Source of the DNA: Clostridia bacterium
GTDB lineage: Bacteria; Bacillota; Clostridia; Christensenellales; CAG-138
Direction: 5' to 3'
Assembly (NCBI GenBank): GCA_017619735.1
Contig: JAFZRT010000029.1
Location: 114,380-178,379 of the forward strand
DNA: 64,000 nt
In this document: positions 53,336-62,279 of the stretch, piece after piece
How the letters are laid out: every line of letters begins with the position of its first letter
Position numbering within the stretch: position 1 is the stretch's first letter
The notes under the pieces: model-generated
Told to the model about the DNA's origin: nothing
Databases searched by the model: none
Seen by the model: only the letters and a program-made list of their open reading frames with translations
Translations under genes and position numbers: made by a program

Positions 53336-54232
53336 TCAGCTTACGAAGCCGGCGCCGAGAGCTAGGGAATAATACTTCTCCTCCGCGCTGGAGCCGCGGG
53401 AAGCGAGAACGATGGGGACCTTGCAGCCCATGATGAGGCCGGCCATCCTGCCGCCGGCGGTATAGACGAGCGCCTTGCCCAGAACGTTGCCTACAACGAT
53501 CTCCGGAACGAGGAGGATATCGAAATCGCCTACGCAGGGGCACTCATAACCCTTGATGGCGGAGAGCTCGGGAACCATTGCGAGGTCGTAGGAGATCGGG
53601 CCTTCCACATAGCAGGAGGGAAGCTCGCCCTCAAGGCTCATGCGCTTGAGCTCGGCGGCGTCGACGGTCTCCTGCATTTTGGGATTGATGGTCTCGATGG
53701 CGCAGAGAGCCGCTACGTTGGGCTTCTCATAGCCGAGCTTATGGAAGAACTCGACGGCGTTCTTGACGATCTTGATCTTCTTGTCGAGATCGGGATAGGT
53801 GCACATGCCGCCGTCGGTGACGCAGACGAGCTTGTGATAACCGGGGACTTCGACCATCATGCAGTGGCTCATGAGGGAGCCGGTGCGAAGATCCGCTTCG
53901 GGATCGAGTACGCCCTTGAGCATCTGACCGGTCATGATCTTGCCCTTCATGAGGAAATCCGCCCTGCCCTCTTTGATGAGCTTGGCGGCGCATACGCTGG
54001 GATGCATGCCTTCGGGTACCTCGACGATCTCGAAATCATTGGGATCCTGACCGAGTGATACGAGAACGGCCTCTATCTTCTCCCTGTCGCCGACGAGGAT
54101 CGAATCAACGAGATCCTTCGCATGGATGACGGCTTCGAGAGCGTGAGCGTCGTCGGCGCACACGAGCGCGACGGTGCGGCGCTTGCCGGTCTTGACACGA
54201 GCAACGAGTTCATCGAATGTTTTGATAGCCAT
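53336..54232 (-). CDS. ptb: Phosphate butyryltransferase
   Basis: Converts butyryl-CoA and phosphate to butyryl phosphate and CoA. The 298-residue length matches Ptb rather than longer Pta enzymes. It shows KTFDELVARVKTG, ADFLMKGKIMTGQMLKGVL, SHCMMVEVPGYHKLVCVTDGG in pieces, and the C-terminal IVLASRGSSAEEKYYSLALG block common to phosphate acyltransferases. Substrate preference (butyryl, possibly isobutyryl or others) is inferred from the buk gene downstream. The ATG has GGAGG and a promoter upstream. Confidence 0.95.
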   Translation of the reverse strand: MAIKTFDELVARVKTGKRRTVALVCADDAHALEAVIHAKDLVDSILVGDREKIEAVLVSLGQDPNDFEIVEVPEGMHPSVCAAKLIKEGRADFLMKGKIMTGQMLKGVLDPEADLRTGSLMSHCMMVEVPGYHKLVCVTDGGMCTYPDLDKKIKIVKNAVEFFHKLGYEKPNVAALCAIETINPKMQETVDAAELKRMSLEGELPSCYVEGPISYDLAMVPELSAIKGYECPCVGDFDILLVPEIVVGNVLGKALVYTAGGRMAGLIMGCKVPIVLASRGSSAEEKYYSLALGAGFVS

Positions 54233-54284
54233 TGTAATAATCCTCCTTTGTTGTTGAAGCGCATAAGCATGCTTTTACTAATAC

Positions 54285-54313
54285 ATTTTACTATCTTTTG
54301 CCACGTAAGGCAA
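54285..54313 (-). promoter_or_regulatory. Sigma-A promoter of ptb-M13-buk
   Basis: On the minus strand, TTGCCT (54308-54313) and TAAAAT (54285-54290) are 17 bases apart, about 53 bases upstream of the ptb ATG. It is divergent from the ecf promoter; the region between them holds nothing else recognised. Confidence 0.7.
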
Positions 54314-54376
54314 CAGCAAAGCGGTATATATTTGCACCGGACCTCAAAAAAGCAGTGCCGAAAAGTCAAAGTATAT

Positions 54377-54405
54377 TTGCATTGAGGCCGCCGCCGTTAT
54401 ATAAT
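54377..54405 (+). promoter_or_regulatory. Sigma-A promoter of the ecfA1-ecfA2-ecfT operon
   Basis: TTGCAT (54377-54382) and TATAAT (54400-54405) are 17 bases apart; the leader to the ecfA1 ATG is about 26 bases with AAGAGG as ribosome site. Confidence 0.77.
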
Positions 54406-54437
54406 AATTTGATTTATTCTATCCTCAAGAGGTAATC

Positions 54438-55265
54438 ATGCTTTCAGTCAGGAACGTAAGCTTCTCATACGATAACGGGAGCCGCGCGCTGAACGACGTA
54501 TCGCTCGATATAGACAGGGGCGAATTCGTCTGCATAGTCGGTCATAACGGCAGCGGAAAGTCCACTTTGGCCAAGATGTTCAACGGCCTCCTCCTCCCCA
54601 CGGAGGGGAGCGTCACGGTCGACGGAATGGACACGGCCGACGACGAAAAGATGCTCGATATCCGCAGACTTGTCGGGATAGTTTTCCAGAATCCCGACAA
54701 TCAGATCGTCACCACAGTCGTTCGCGAGGACGTGGCCTTCGGCCCGGAAAACCTCGGCGTGCCGCCCGACATCATGGCCGTGCGGGTCGACGAGGCGTTG
54801 AAGGCCGTCGGCATGGAAAGCTACGCCGAATCGGCCCCGCACATGCTCTCCGGCGGGCAGAAGCAGAGGATCGCAATAGCGGGCATGCTCGCGATGGAGC
54901 CGCAGGTGCTGATACTCGACGAGGCGACGGCCATGCTCGACCCGATGGGCCGCAGGGACATACTGAACATTGTCCGCGAGCTCAACAAACAGAAGGGCAT
55001 TACGGTCGTTATGATCACACAATACATGGAGGAAGCCGTCGGGACCGACCGCATGATAGTCATGAACGACGGGAGTATCGTTATGGAGGGCACGCCCGCA
55101 AAGGTCTTCGCAAGAGGCGACGAGCTGCGCGCTATAGGCCTTGACGTTCCCCCCGCGGTAGAGCTCCGCGAATTATTGAAACAGATGGACGTCGCGGACT
55201 GCGGCGACGCAATGACACTTCAGGAGTTATCAGCCAGCATATGCCGATCGTTATTGAAAAACTGA
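54438..55265 (+). CDS. ecfA1: Energy-coupling factor ATPase 1, with altered switch residue
   Basis: ATPase subunit of an ECF vitamin/metal transporter module. The 275-residue protein has Walker A GHNGSGKST, the Q-loop FQNPDNQ, the signature LSGGQKQR and Walker B LILDEATAMLDP. Where most ABC ATPases, including EcfA1, have the switch (H-loop) histidine, this protein reads MITQYMEEA, with Gln at 195. Its partner EcfA2 keeps the histidine. It overlaps ecfA2 by 25 bases. In such dimers one of the two sites often does most of the work; asymmetry here would be inferred. No S-component gene is adjacent, so the module is the shared type. Confidence 0.95.
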   Translation: MLSVRNVSFSYDNGSRALNDVSLDIDRGEFVCIVGHNGSGKSTLAKMFNGLLLPTEGSVTVDGMDTADDEKMLDIRRLVGIVFQNPDNQIVTTVVREDVAFGPENLGVPPDIMAVRVDEALKAVGMESYAESAPHMLSGGQKQRIAIAGMLAMEPQVLILDEATAMLDPMGRRDILNIVRELNKQKGITVVMITQYMEEAVGTDRMIVMNDGSIVMEGTPAKVFARGDELRAIGLDVPPAVELRELLKQMDVADCGDAMTLQELSASICRSLLKN

Positions 55266-56101
55266 CATATACCTATCAGAGCGGGAGCGTGAACGCATTC
55301 ACCGCGCTCAAAGATATCGACCTCACCATAAAGGACGGCGAATTCGTCGGCCTGATAGGTCATACCGGCAGCGGAAAATCGACGCTTATCCAGCAGCTCA
55401 ACGGTCTCATGCAGCCCACGAGCGGCAGGGTCATAGTCGACGGCTACGACATGAGCGACAAGAAGCAGCGCGCAAAGGGCCGCTCCCTCGTCGGTATGGT
55501 ATTCCAGTATCCCGACTATCAGCTCTTCGACGAGACCGTGTATAAGGATATCAGCTTCGGTCCGCGCAACATGAAGCTCGACAATGACGAGATCGACCGC
55601 AGGGTCAGAGAAGCCATGCGCCTCGTCGGTCTCGATTTCGACGAGTTTGCGGAAAAGTCCCCGTTCGAGCTCTCCGGAGGCGAAAAACGCCGCACCGCGC
55701 TTGCGGGCATAATCGCGATGTACCCCAAATATCTCGTTCTCGACGAGCCGATGGCGGGCCTCGATCCCGCGGGAAGACGGGCCGTGCTCGAAATGATAGA
55801 CGGCTTCCGCAGCCAGCTCGGCTGCGCCGTGGTGATGGTCAGCCATTCCATGGACGATATTGCACGCTCCGCCGAGAAGGTAGTCGTCCTGCGCGACGGC
55901 AGGATATTCACATGCGGCACTCCGCAGGAGATATTCTCCCTCGCCGACGAGCTTTACGAAATGGGGCTCGAGCCCCCCTTCGCCGCGAGGATGGCCTCCG
56001 ACCTGAGGCGCCGCGGCCTGCTGCTGCCGCACGGCATTTATACAAACGAGGCGCTTGCCGCCGCTCTTGCCGAATACAAAGGAGGGCGCGGAAATGCTTA
56101 A
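55241..56101 (+). CDS. ecfA2: Energy-coupling factor ATPase 2
   Basis: The 286-residue second ATPase has Walker A GHTGSGKST, FQYPDYQLF at the Q-loop, signature LSGGEKRR, Walker B LVLDEPMAGLDP and an intact switch histidine in VSHSMDD (His202). The longer C-terminus with LADELYEMGLEPPF is typical of EcfA2. It starts inside the end of ecfA1 and overlaps the ecfT start, so the three are tightly coupled. Confidence 0.96.
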   Translation: MPIVIEKLTYTYQSGSVNAFTALKDIDLTIKDGEFVGLIGHTGSGKSTLIQQLNGLMQPTSGRVIVDGYDMSDKKQRAKGRSLVGMVFQYPDYQLFDETVYKDISFGPRNMKLDNDEIDRRVREAMRLVGLDFDEFAEKSPFELSGGEKRRTALAGIIAMYPKYLVLDEPMAGLDPAGRRAVLEMIDGFRSQLGCAVVMVSHSMDDIARSAEKVVVLRDGRIFTCGTPQEIFSLADELYEMGLEPPFAARMASDLRRRGLLLPHGIYTNEALAAALAEYKGGRGNA

Positions 56102-56951
56102 GGATATCACATTGGGTCAGTACTTCCCCGCGGATTCCGTCGTCCACCGCCTCGATCCGAGGACGAAGCTCGTGCTCCTCATTATGTACATCGTTGCGGT
56201 GTTCATAGTTAAGGACATTTGGGTATTCGGACTCGTGCTGGGCTTCATGCTGTTCATGACGGCCATGAGCAAGGTGCCGCTCAATTACGTTCTCAAGGCA
56301 ATAAAGCCCATGAGACTGCTGCTGCCGCTCATGTTCCTTCTTAACCTCTTTATGATCCGAACGGGCGACACGATAGTATCGTGGAGGTTCATCACGATCA
56401 CGACCGGCGGCGTGCGTCAGGCGCTGTTCATAGTCCTGCGCCTAATAGCGCTCGTCACAGGCGCTTCGCTCCTGACCCTTACCACGACTCCCGTTTCGCT
56501 GACGGAGGGCCTTGAAAGGCTGCTTAGCCCGCTGAAGATAATCAAGTTCCCCGCGCATGAGCTCGCGATGATGATGACCATCGCGCTCCGCTTCATCCCG
56601 ACCCTGCTCGAGGAGGCGGACAAGATAATGAAGGCGCAGCTCGCGAGGGGTGCGGATCTTGAGAGCGGAAACATATTCAAGCGCGCGAAAGCCATGCTGC
56701 CGATTCTGATCCCCCTCTTCGTCAATTCCTTCCGCAGAGCGGAGGAGCTTGCGCTTGCAATGGAGAGCCGCTGCTATCACGGCGGCGAAGGCAGGACGAG
56801 GCTCAAGGTGCTGAAGTTCGGCTGGCGCGATCTTTGGGCGATACTCATAATGGCCGCGCTCATCGCCGCAGTCGTGATTCTCCAGAGCAATCTGGACATT
56901 GACGGATACATCATCGGGCTTCTTCGCCCGCTTTGGACGAGGTCCGCATGA
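56094..56951 (+). CDS. ecfT: Energy-coupling factor transmembrane protein
   Basis: The ATG at 56094, preceded by AAAGGAGG, is preferred to an upstream in-frame ATG inside ecfA2. The 285-residue protein has about five membrane helices and starts MLKDITLGQYFPADSVVHRLDPRTK-like, the family N-terminus. The coupling motifs AQLARGADLESG and AMESRCYHGGEGRT (the A-R-G pattern that contacts the ATPases) are present. It completes a general ECF module that serves several substrate-binding S-components encoded elsewhere. Confidence 0.96.
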   Translation: MLKDITLGQYFPADSVVHRLDPRTKLVLLIMYIVAVFIVKDIWVFGLVLGFMLFMTAMSKVPLNYVLKAIKPMRLLLPLMFLLNLFMIRTGDTIVSWRFITITTGGVRQALFIVLRLIALVTGASLLTLTTTPVSLTEGLERLLSPLKIIKFPAHELAMMMTIALRFIPTLLEEADKIMKAQLARGADLESGNIFKRAKAMLPILIPLFVNSFRRAEELALAMESRCYHGGEGRTRLKVLKFGWRDLWAILIMAALIAAVVILQSNLDIDGYIIGLLRPLWTRSA

Positions 56952-57358
56952 AGCCGGACTCCCGCACGAGAAGGACTTTTCTCTTCATCGCTCTCGGGCT
57001 TTTCCTTGCAGCGGCGGTATGGCTCGCGATACTCGAAAGCAAAAGCTATACGCGTGCGCTCTGCACGAGGATAAACTCCTTCGGCTACAGCGTCTCCCCC
57101 GCCGACCTATACACTCAGGCATACGGCAACGAAAAGAGCATCTCGGAGGTCGTTGAAGAAGACCTCGAAACGGTTATCGAACAATCGAAGGGACGCGGCT
57201 TCGATGCGGATGTTAACAGGGTCGGACGCGTCGAACTCATGCTGTGGCATATGAGCGACGGCCGCGTCATGGTGATATATCTCGTCGACAGAGAACCGGA
57301 GCTCGTGTTCATCGAGGATCCCGATACCGGCGATACTTTCCCGATAGGAAGAGAATGA
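56948..57358 (+). CDS. Small hypothetical membrane protein between ecfT and truA
   Basis: A 136-residue protein whose ATG overlaps the ecfT stop (ATGA) and whose stop overlaps the truA start (ATGA). It has a basic N-terminus, one transmembrane segment (about 12-30, FLFIALGLFLAAAVWLAIL) and an extracytoplasmic C-terminal domain (about 35-136) ending TGDTFPIGRE. No family is recognised. Two-sided overlap shows it is a real coupled gene. Some ecfT-truA intervals in Clostridia may hold similar small ORFs, but I cannot confirm that here. Confidence 0.75.
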   Translation: MKPDSRTRRTFLFIALGLFLAAAVWLAILESKSYTRALCTRINSFGYSVSPADLYTQAYGNEKSISEVVEEDLETVIEQSKGRGFDADVNRVGRVELMLWHMSDGRVMVIYLVDREPELVFIEDPDTGDTFPIGRE

Positions 57359-58176
57359 GAAGGATAGCCCTCATAATAGAATACGACGGGACGGATTACG
57401 TCGGCTGGCAGGTCCAGCCGAACGGTATTTCCGTGCAGGAGGCGCTTGACGACGCTTTCGAAAAGCTCATAGGCGAGCGTCCCGTGCTTCACGCTTCGGG
57501 CCGGACCGACAGCGGCGTCCACGCAAGGGCTCAGGTCGCGCATTTCGACACCGAATGCAGGATCCCCGCAGACAAGTTCTGCTATGCGCTCAACTCCCGC
57601 CTGCCCGCCGATATAAGGGTCAAGGCAAGTCTGGAAGTCCCCGGGGATTTCCACGCCAGATACTGCGTGAAGGAGAAGCATTACGTTTACACGGTCGACA
57701 ACGCGCCGCACGCCTCCGCCTTTATGAGGAACACGGCTCTGCACGTGCATTATCCGCTCGACTTGGGCAAACTCAACGAAGCCGCAAAGCTTTTCATCGG
57801 CACGCACGATTTCAACGCGTTCCGTTCGTCGGGCATAACGCCGGCCTCGACCGAGAGGACCGTATTCGTATCCGAATGGGCAAAGGAAGGAAGTCTCCTG
57901 AAATATCACGTTGCGGGGAGCGGCTTCCTTTACAACATGGTAAGGATAATGACCGGAACAATGCTTAGGATCGGTCAGGGCTTCGACGAGCCGGAAGTGA
58001 TCGCCGACGCGCTGGAGCATGCGGAAAGATCGTACGCAGGCGATACGGCGCCGGCGCACGGGCTCATGCTTTGGAGGGTCAAATACGATCTTTTCGACAC
58101 CGAAGACCTGATCGGCGGCTGCGGCCCGCTTTTTGTGCAAAACACTTGCGCAAATGCAAGTAATGATGTAAAATAA
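57355..58176 (+). CDS. truA: tRNA pseudouridine(38-40) synthase
   Basis: The ATG at 57355 overlaps the preceding stop by four bases and gives MRRIALIIEYDGTDYVGWQ, the family start; the longer upstream frame is out of context. The 273-residue protein has the catalytic Asp in GRTDSGVHA, and FLYNMVRIMTGTML near the C-terminus. It modifies positions 38-40 in the anticodon stem. Position after ecfT is the standard Firmicutes order ecfA1-ecfA2-ecfT-truA. Confidence 0.97.
   Translation: MRRIALIIEYDGTDYVGWQVQPNGISVQEALDDAFEKLIGERPVLHASGRTDSGVHARAQVAHFDTECRIPADKFCYALNSRLPADIRVKASLEVPGDFHARYCVKEKHYVYTVDNAPHASAFMRNTALHVHYPLDLGKLNEAAKLFIGTHDFNAFRSSGITPASTERTVFVSEWAKEGSLLKYHVAGSGFLYNMVRIMTGTMLRIGQGFDEPEVIADALEHAERSYAGDTAPAHGLMLWRVKYDLFDTEDLIGGCGPLFVQNTCANASNDVK
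58144..58161. repeat. Short inverted repeat over the yloU promoter -35
   Basis: ACTTGC (58144-58149) and GCAAGT (58156-58161) are perfect inverse copies six bases apart, covering the -35 hexamer. This could be an operator or chance. Confidence 0.3.
58146..58174 (+). promoter_or_regulatory. Sigma-A promoter of yloU-fakA-recG
   Basis: TTGCGC (58146-58151) and TAAAAT (58169-58174) are 17 bases apart. A second TATAAT at 58182-58187 could act as a nearby alternative -10. Confidence 0.68.
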
Positions 58177-58204
58177 GATGATATAATTTATTCGGAGGTG
58201 TAAT

Positions 58205-58561
58205 ATGCCTGCTAACATTTTGTACGATCTCGGCACCGTGACGCTGACCGACGATCTTATCGCAACAGTCGCGGGCACCGCGGCCGTTGAAAACTACGGC
58301 ATTGTTGCCATGAACAGCAAAAGTGCTACCGATGCTCTTCTTCAGCTTGTCGGCAGTGAAAATATGAAGCGCGGCGTCAACGTGACGATACTTTCCGACG
58401 GAGCGACGATCGATATCGATCTCCACGTAACCGTAATGTACGGAGTATCTCTCCCCGCCGTCGCCCAGAACGCGGTGAGCAACGTCAAGTACCGCGTCGA
58501 AGACCTTACGGGCCTTCACGTCCGCAACGTCAACATTTTCGTAGAGTCCATCAAAGTCTGA
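58205..58561 (+). CDS. yloU: Asp23/Gls24 family protein (YloU-like)
   Basis: A 118-residue DUF322 protein, of the group named for alkaline-shock protein Asp23. It includes NYGIVAMNSKSATDALLQL and VTVMYGVSLPAVAQNAVSNVKY in pieces and ends VRNVNIFVESIKV, all typical. AGGAGG-like GGAGG precedes the ATG. Directly upstream of fakA/yloV, as in Bacillus. Its function is not firmly known; it has been tied to the envelope. Confidence 0.94.
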   Translation: MPANILYDLGTVTLTDDLIATVAGTAAVENYGIVAMNSKSATDALLQLVGSENMKRGVNVTILSDGATIDIDLHVTVMYGVSLPAVAQNAVSNVKYRVEDLTGLHVRNVNIFVESIKV

Positions 58562-58581
58562 AGTCTGAGGGGTACTTTGTT

Positions 58582-60243
58582 TTGAAAAGGTCTGTTTTTA
58601 ACGGTGAGATGCTCCGTGAAATGTTCCTTATGGGAGCTGCGCTTCTGGAGCACAATAAAGCGTCCATCGACGCGATGAACGTATTCCCCGTCCCCGACGG
58701 AGATACGGGAACGAATATGTCAATGACCATGCAGCGCGCCATTGCGGAGATACGCGCCGCAGACTGCTATACCGCAGAGGAGGTCGCAGCCGCGGCGTCT
58801 CTCGGCGCTCTGAAGGGTGCGCGGGGAAACTCCGGCGTTATTCTGTCGCAGATATTCCGCGGTATTTCCCAGGCGCTGAAGGGCAAGGGCGACCTTGTCA
58901 CCGCAAAGCTCCTTGCCGACGCGATGACAGGCGGCACCGAATCCGCTTATAAGGCGGTCATGCGTCCCAAAGAGGGCACGATGCTGACCGTATCCCGCGT
59001 CATGTCCGAGTACGCGAACAAGGCCGCTTCCCAGAGGGGCGCCGACGCTTACGACGTGCTCGAAGCCATGCTTGAAGGCGGCGAGATCGCGCTCAAGAAG
59101 ACTCCCGAGCTGCTTCCCGTTTTGAAGGAAGCGGGCGTCCTCGATTCCGGCGGCACCGGCCTGCTCACCATATTCCGCGGGTTCATGCTGGCCGCCAACG
59201 GCGAGGATCCCGAATCCATGGATCTCGATCTTGGCGAGATAGGCTCCGCGGCCGAGGAGGCGTATACCTCCAACGACGACATTATCGCCGCCACCAACGT
59301 CGAAGACATCAAGTTCGGCTACTGCAGCGAGATGTTCATAATCCATCTTCACGACGACGTGACGGAGGCGGATATCGACCGTTTCCGCGACAAGCTCGTC
59401 AGACTGGGCGACAGCGTGGTCGTGGTCTACGATTCCGACATCATTAAGGTCCACTGCCACTCCAACGCCCCCGGCAAGGTCATCCAGTTCGCTCTCATGC
59501 TCGGCGAGATCGACAAGCTTAAGGTCGACAACATGCGTGAGCAGAACCGTCAGATAAAGGAAAAGCAGAAGCGCGAGGAGAAGGAGCAGGCGGTCGTTGC
59601 CGTCAGCGCAGGCGAAGGTCTTGAAGAGGATCTCAAATCCCTCGGCGTCGGCTACATTATCTCCGGCGGTCAGACCATGAACCCCAGCATCGACGTTATC
59701 GCGCAGGCCATTAAGAAGGTCAACGCGAGGAACGTGTTCGTGCTTCCCAATAACTCAAATATCATCATGGCGGCGCAGCAGGCGGCTCAGACGGCCGAGT
59801 GCAACGTGATCGTGCTCCCGACGAAGACCGTCATGCAGGGCATTTCCGCCATGACCGGCTTCAACCCCGACTCCTCCGTCGAGGAAAACACCGAAGCCAT
59901 GACGGAGTGCTTCAGCAACGTGGTTTCCGGCTCTGTGACCTACGCCGTGCGCGACACCTCCTATGAGGGCAACACCATCCACACGGGAGATATAATCGGC
60001 CTTGTCGACAACAAGATCGCCGAGGTCGGCTCCGACGTGACCGAGTGCACGAGGGCGCTCATCGAGCGGATACTCTCCATCAAGGACGACTGCGGCTTCG
60101 TCTCCGTTTACTGGGGCGAAGGCGTCGAAGAAGAGAGCGCTCAGGCGCTCGTCGACGGCATCGCGGAAAAATACCCTGATATCGAGTTCATGGTCAGGAA
60201 GGGCGGCCAGCCCCTTTACTACTACTACATCTCGGCAGAGTAA
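58582..60243 (+). CDS. fakA: Fatty acid kinase catalytic subunit FakA/YloV-like (DAK2 domain)
   Basis: A 553-residue protein of the YloV/FakA type. The N-terminal DhaL/DAK2 kinase domain (about 1-205) has NVFPVPDGDTGTNMS (Mg-ATP site) and GARGNSGVILSQIFRG. The C-terminal part (about 240-553) is DegV-like, including YISGGQTMNPSID-type features. FakA phosphorylates fatty acids bound to a FakB/DegV partner, feeding phospholipid synthesis. The start is TTG with GAGGGG upstream. Followed directly by recG, whose ATG overlaps its stop. Confidence 0.94.
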   Translation: MKRSVFNGEMLREMFLMGAALLEHNKASIDAMNVFPVPDGDTGTNMSMTMQRAIAEIRAADCYTAEEVAAAASLGALKGARGNSGVILSQIFRGISQALKGKGDLVTAKLLADAMTGGTESAYKAVMRPKEGTMLTVSRVMSEYANKAASQRGADAYDVLEAMLEGGEIALKKTPELLPVLKEAGVLDSGGTGLLTIFRGFMLAANGEDPESMDLDLGEIGSAAEEAYTSNDDIIAATNVEDIKFGYCSEMFIIHLHDDVTEADIDRFRDKLVRLGDSVVVVYDSDIIKVHCHSNAPGKVIQFALMLGEIDKLKVDNMREQNRQIKEKQKREEKEQAVVAVSAGEGLEEDLKSLGVGYIISGGQTMNPSIDVIAQAIKKVNARNVFVLPNNSNIIMAAQQAAQTAECNVIVLPTKTVMQGISAMTGFNPDSSVEENTEAMTECFSNVVSGSVTYAVRDTSYEGNTIHTGDIIGLVDNKIAEVGSDVTECTRALIERILSIKDDCGFVSVYWGEGVEEESAQALVDGIAEKYPDIEFMVRKGGQPLYYYYISAE

Positions 60244-62267
60244 TGAACTTCGACGACAAACTAACCGATATCAAAGGAATCGGTCCCAAGCGTGCCGAGG
60301 CTCTCGCTCGCTTGGGACTTTTTTCAATGCGCGATCTCGTGTTCCTCTCCCCGCGCGAGCATTACGATCTGCGCGAGCCGAAGCCGATATCGGAGCTTTC
60401 GCACGGCGAATACTCGCTCGTCAGGATCGACGATATCGAAAAGCCGAAGGTCGCGTACCCGTCAATCGGCGGCAGACGCACATCGCTCGTCTCCGTCAAC
60501 GTTTCCGACGACACGGGGCGGCTTCGCTGTTCCTGGTTCAATCAGCCGTACATAAGGACTTCCATACCCGCCGAACCGGGCGGCTATATTCACGGCAGAG
60601 TCGACATGACGAAGGGAAAGGTCATGGTAAACGGCAATTTCTGTCAAACGCCCCCCGGCATGCTGCCTGTGTACCCGCTTACAAAGGGCATTGGTCAGGC
60701 GTCCATGCGCTCATGCGTGAAGGCGGCGTTGAAGGATATTGCCGACGGCTGCCCGGAGACGCTTCCCGACCGGGTGCGTTTGGATCATGGGCTCTGTCAA
60801 TTGGGATACGCGCTTGAGAACCTGCATTTTCCAATATCGCCCGAAGCGCTGAATATTGCGAAAAGGCGGCTCTCATTCGAAAACACTCTGTACTTCACTA
60901 TACTTTTGGAATCGCTTAGGGTGAGGTCCCTCCATTCCGAGGGCATAGCATTCGATATCAAGGGCACTTCTGAAGGATTTGCCTCCCTCCTCCCCTTCCG
61001 TCCTACCGCCGGACAGCAGCGGATAATGGACGAGATCGCCGCAGACATGGCGAAGCCCAAGCCCATGAACCGCCTCATACAGGGCGACGTCGGCTCCGGC
61101 AAAACGGCGCTCGCTTTCTACGCGATGTACGTCGCCGCAAAAAACGGGCGGCAGGCCGCGCTGATGGCGCCGACAGCGATACTCGCGGAGCAGCATTATG
61201 CGAAGCTCAATAAGCTTTTCGGCGATAAGGCCGTACTGCTGACCGGGAGCATGAAGAAGGCCGAGCAGCGCACGGCGCTCGAAATGATAAAGAGCGGGAA
61301 AGCGTCCTACATCGTCGGAACACATTCGCTGATAGAGGGCGGCGTGGAGTTCGCCGACCTCGGTATCGTAATAACAGACGAGCAGCACCGTTTCGGCGTG
61401 CGCCAAAGGGCCGTGCTCGGCAGCAAGGGCGAATCGCCCGACGTGCTGATAATGAGCGCCACTCCCATCCCCCGCACGCTGTCGCTCATACTCTACGGCG
61501 ACCTTGACGTGTCGAAGCTCACGGACATGCCCGCGGGACGAAAGCCCGTAGCCACGCGCTACGTACCGCCCGAAAAGCGAGCGGATATGTACCGTTATAT
61601 TGAAAAGCAGATAAAGGAACGCGGGATACAGGCGTTCGTGGTCTGCCCCATGATCGAGGACAGCGAGGATATCGACATTGCCTGCTCCGCCGAAGCGGTA
61701 TTCAAGGATCTTTCGGAAAAGCTCGACCTTCGCATAGAGCTTATCCACGGGCGAATGAAGGCCGACAAAAGGGACGAGATCATGAAACGCTTCCGCGACG
61801 GAGAAACGGATCTTCTCGTTTCGACCACCGTAATAGAGGTCGGCGTCGACGTGCCCAACGCGTGCATTATGGCGGTCGAGGCGACGGATCGATTCGGGCT
61901 TGCTCAGCTCCATCAGCTGCGCGGCAGGGTCGGCAGGAGCAGCATGGAAAGCTACTGTTTCCTCCTGTCCGAGAATCGCTCCGATACCGTCGCGGAAAGG
62001 ATAAAGACGCTCGTCTCCTCCGGCAACGGCTTCGAGATAGCCGAAAAGGATCTTATGACGAGGGGCCCGGGCGAGCTGCTTGGTATGCGTCAGCACGGCG
62101 GTTCGCAGTTCATGGACGCGCTTGCGCTGAGCGATATGGAAACGCTGAGCGAGGCGAGGAACGCCGCCATGGAGCTCATTAAGAGCCCCGATCCCGACGA
62201 GAGGGCTTTCGTGAGATCCGTGCTCGAAAGATATTCGAAACAGCTCGAAAACATAGCGATAAACTGA
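60243..62267 (+). CDS. recG: ATP-dependent DNA helicase RecG
   Basis: A 674-residue helicase that remodels stalled forks and recombination intermediates. It has a wedge/OB domain (about 60-150), Walker A GDVGSGKTALA, Walker B-like ITDEQHRFG, MSATPIPRTL, and the C-terminal helicase blocks STTVIEVGVDVPNA and QLRGRVGRS. The ATG overlaps the fakA stop by one base (TAATG). Standard position in the yloU-fakA-recG cluster. Confidence 0.97.
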   Translation: MNFDDKLTDIKGIGPKRAEALARLGLFSMRDLVFLSPREHYDLREPKPISELSHGEYSLVRIDDIEKPKVAYPSIGGRRTSLVSVNVSDDTGRLRCSWFNQPYIRTSIPAEPGGYIHGRVDMTKGKVMVNGNFCQTPPGMLPVYPLTKGIGQASMRSCVKAALKDIADGCPETLPDRVRLDHGLCQLGYALENLHFPISPEALNIAKRRLSFENTLYFTILLESLRVRSLHSEGIAFDIKGTSEGFASLLPFRPTAGQQRIMDEIAADMAKPKPMNRLIQGDVGSGKTALAFYAMYVAAKNGRQAALMAPTAILAEQHYAKLNKLFGDKAVLLTGSMKKAEQRTALEMIKSGKASYIVGTHSLIEGGVEFADLGIVITDEQHRFGVRQRAVLGSKGESPDVLIMSATPIPRTLSLILYGDLDVSKLTDMPAGRKPVATRYVPPEKRADMYRYIEKQIKERGIQAFVVCPMIEDSEDIDIACSAEAVFKDLSEKLDLRIELIHGRMKADKRDEIMKRFRDGETDLLVSTTVIEVGVDVPNACIMAVEATDRFGLAQLHQLRGRVGRSSMESYCFLLSENRSDTVAERIKTLVSSGNGFEIAEKDLMTRGPGELLGMRQHGGSQFMDALALSDMETLSEARNAAMELIKSPDPDERAFVRSVLERYSKQLENIAIN

Positions 62268-62279
62268 GATCATGAAGAA

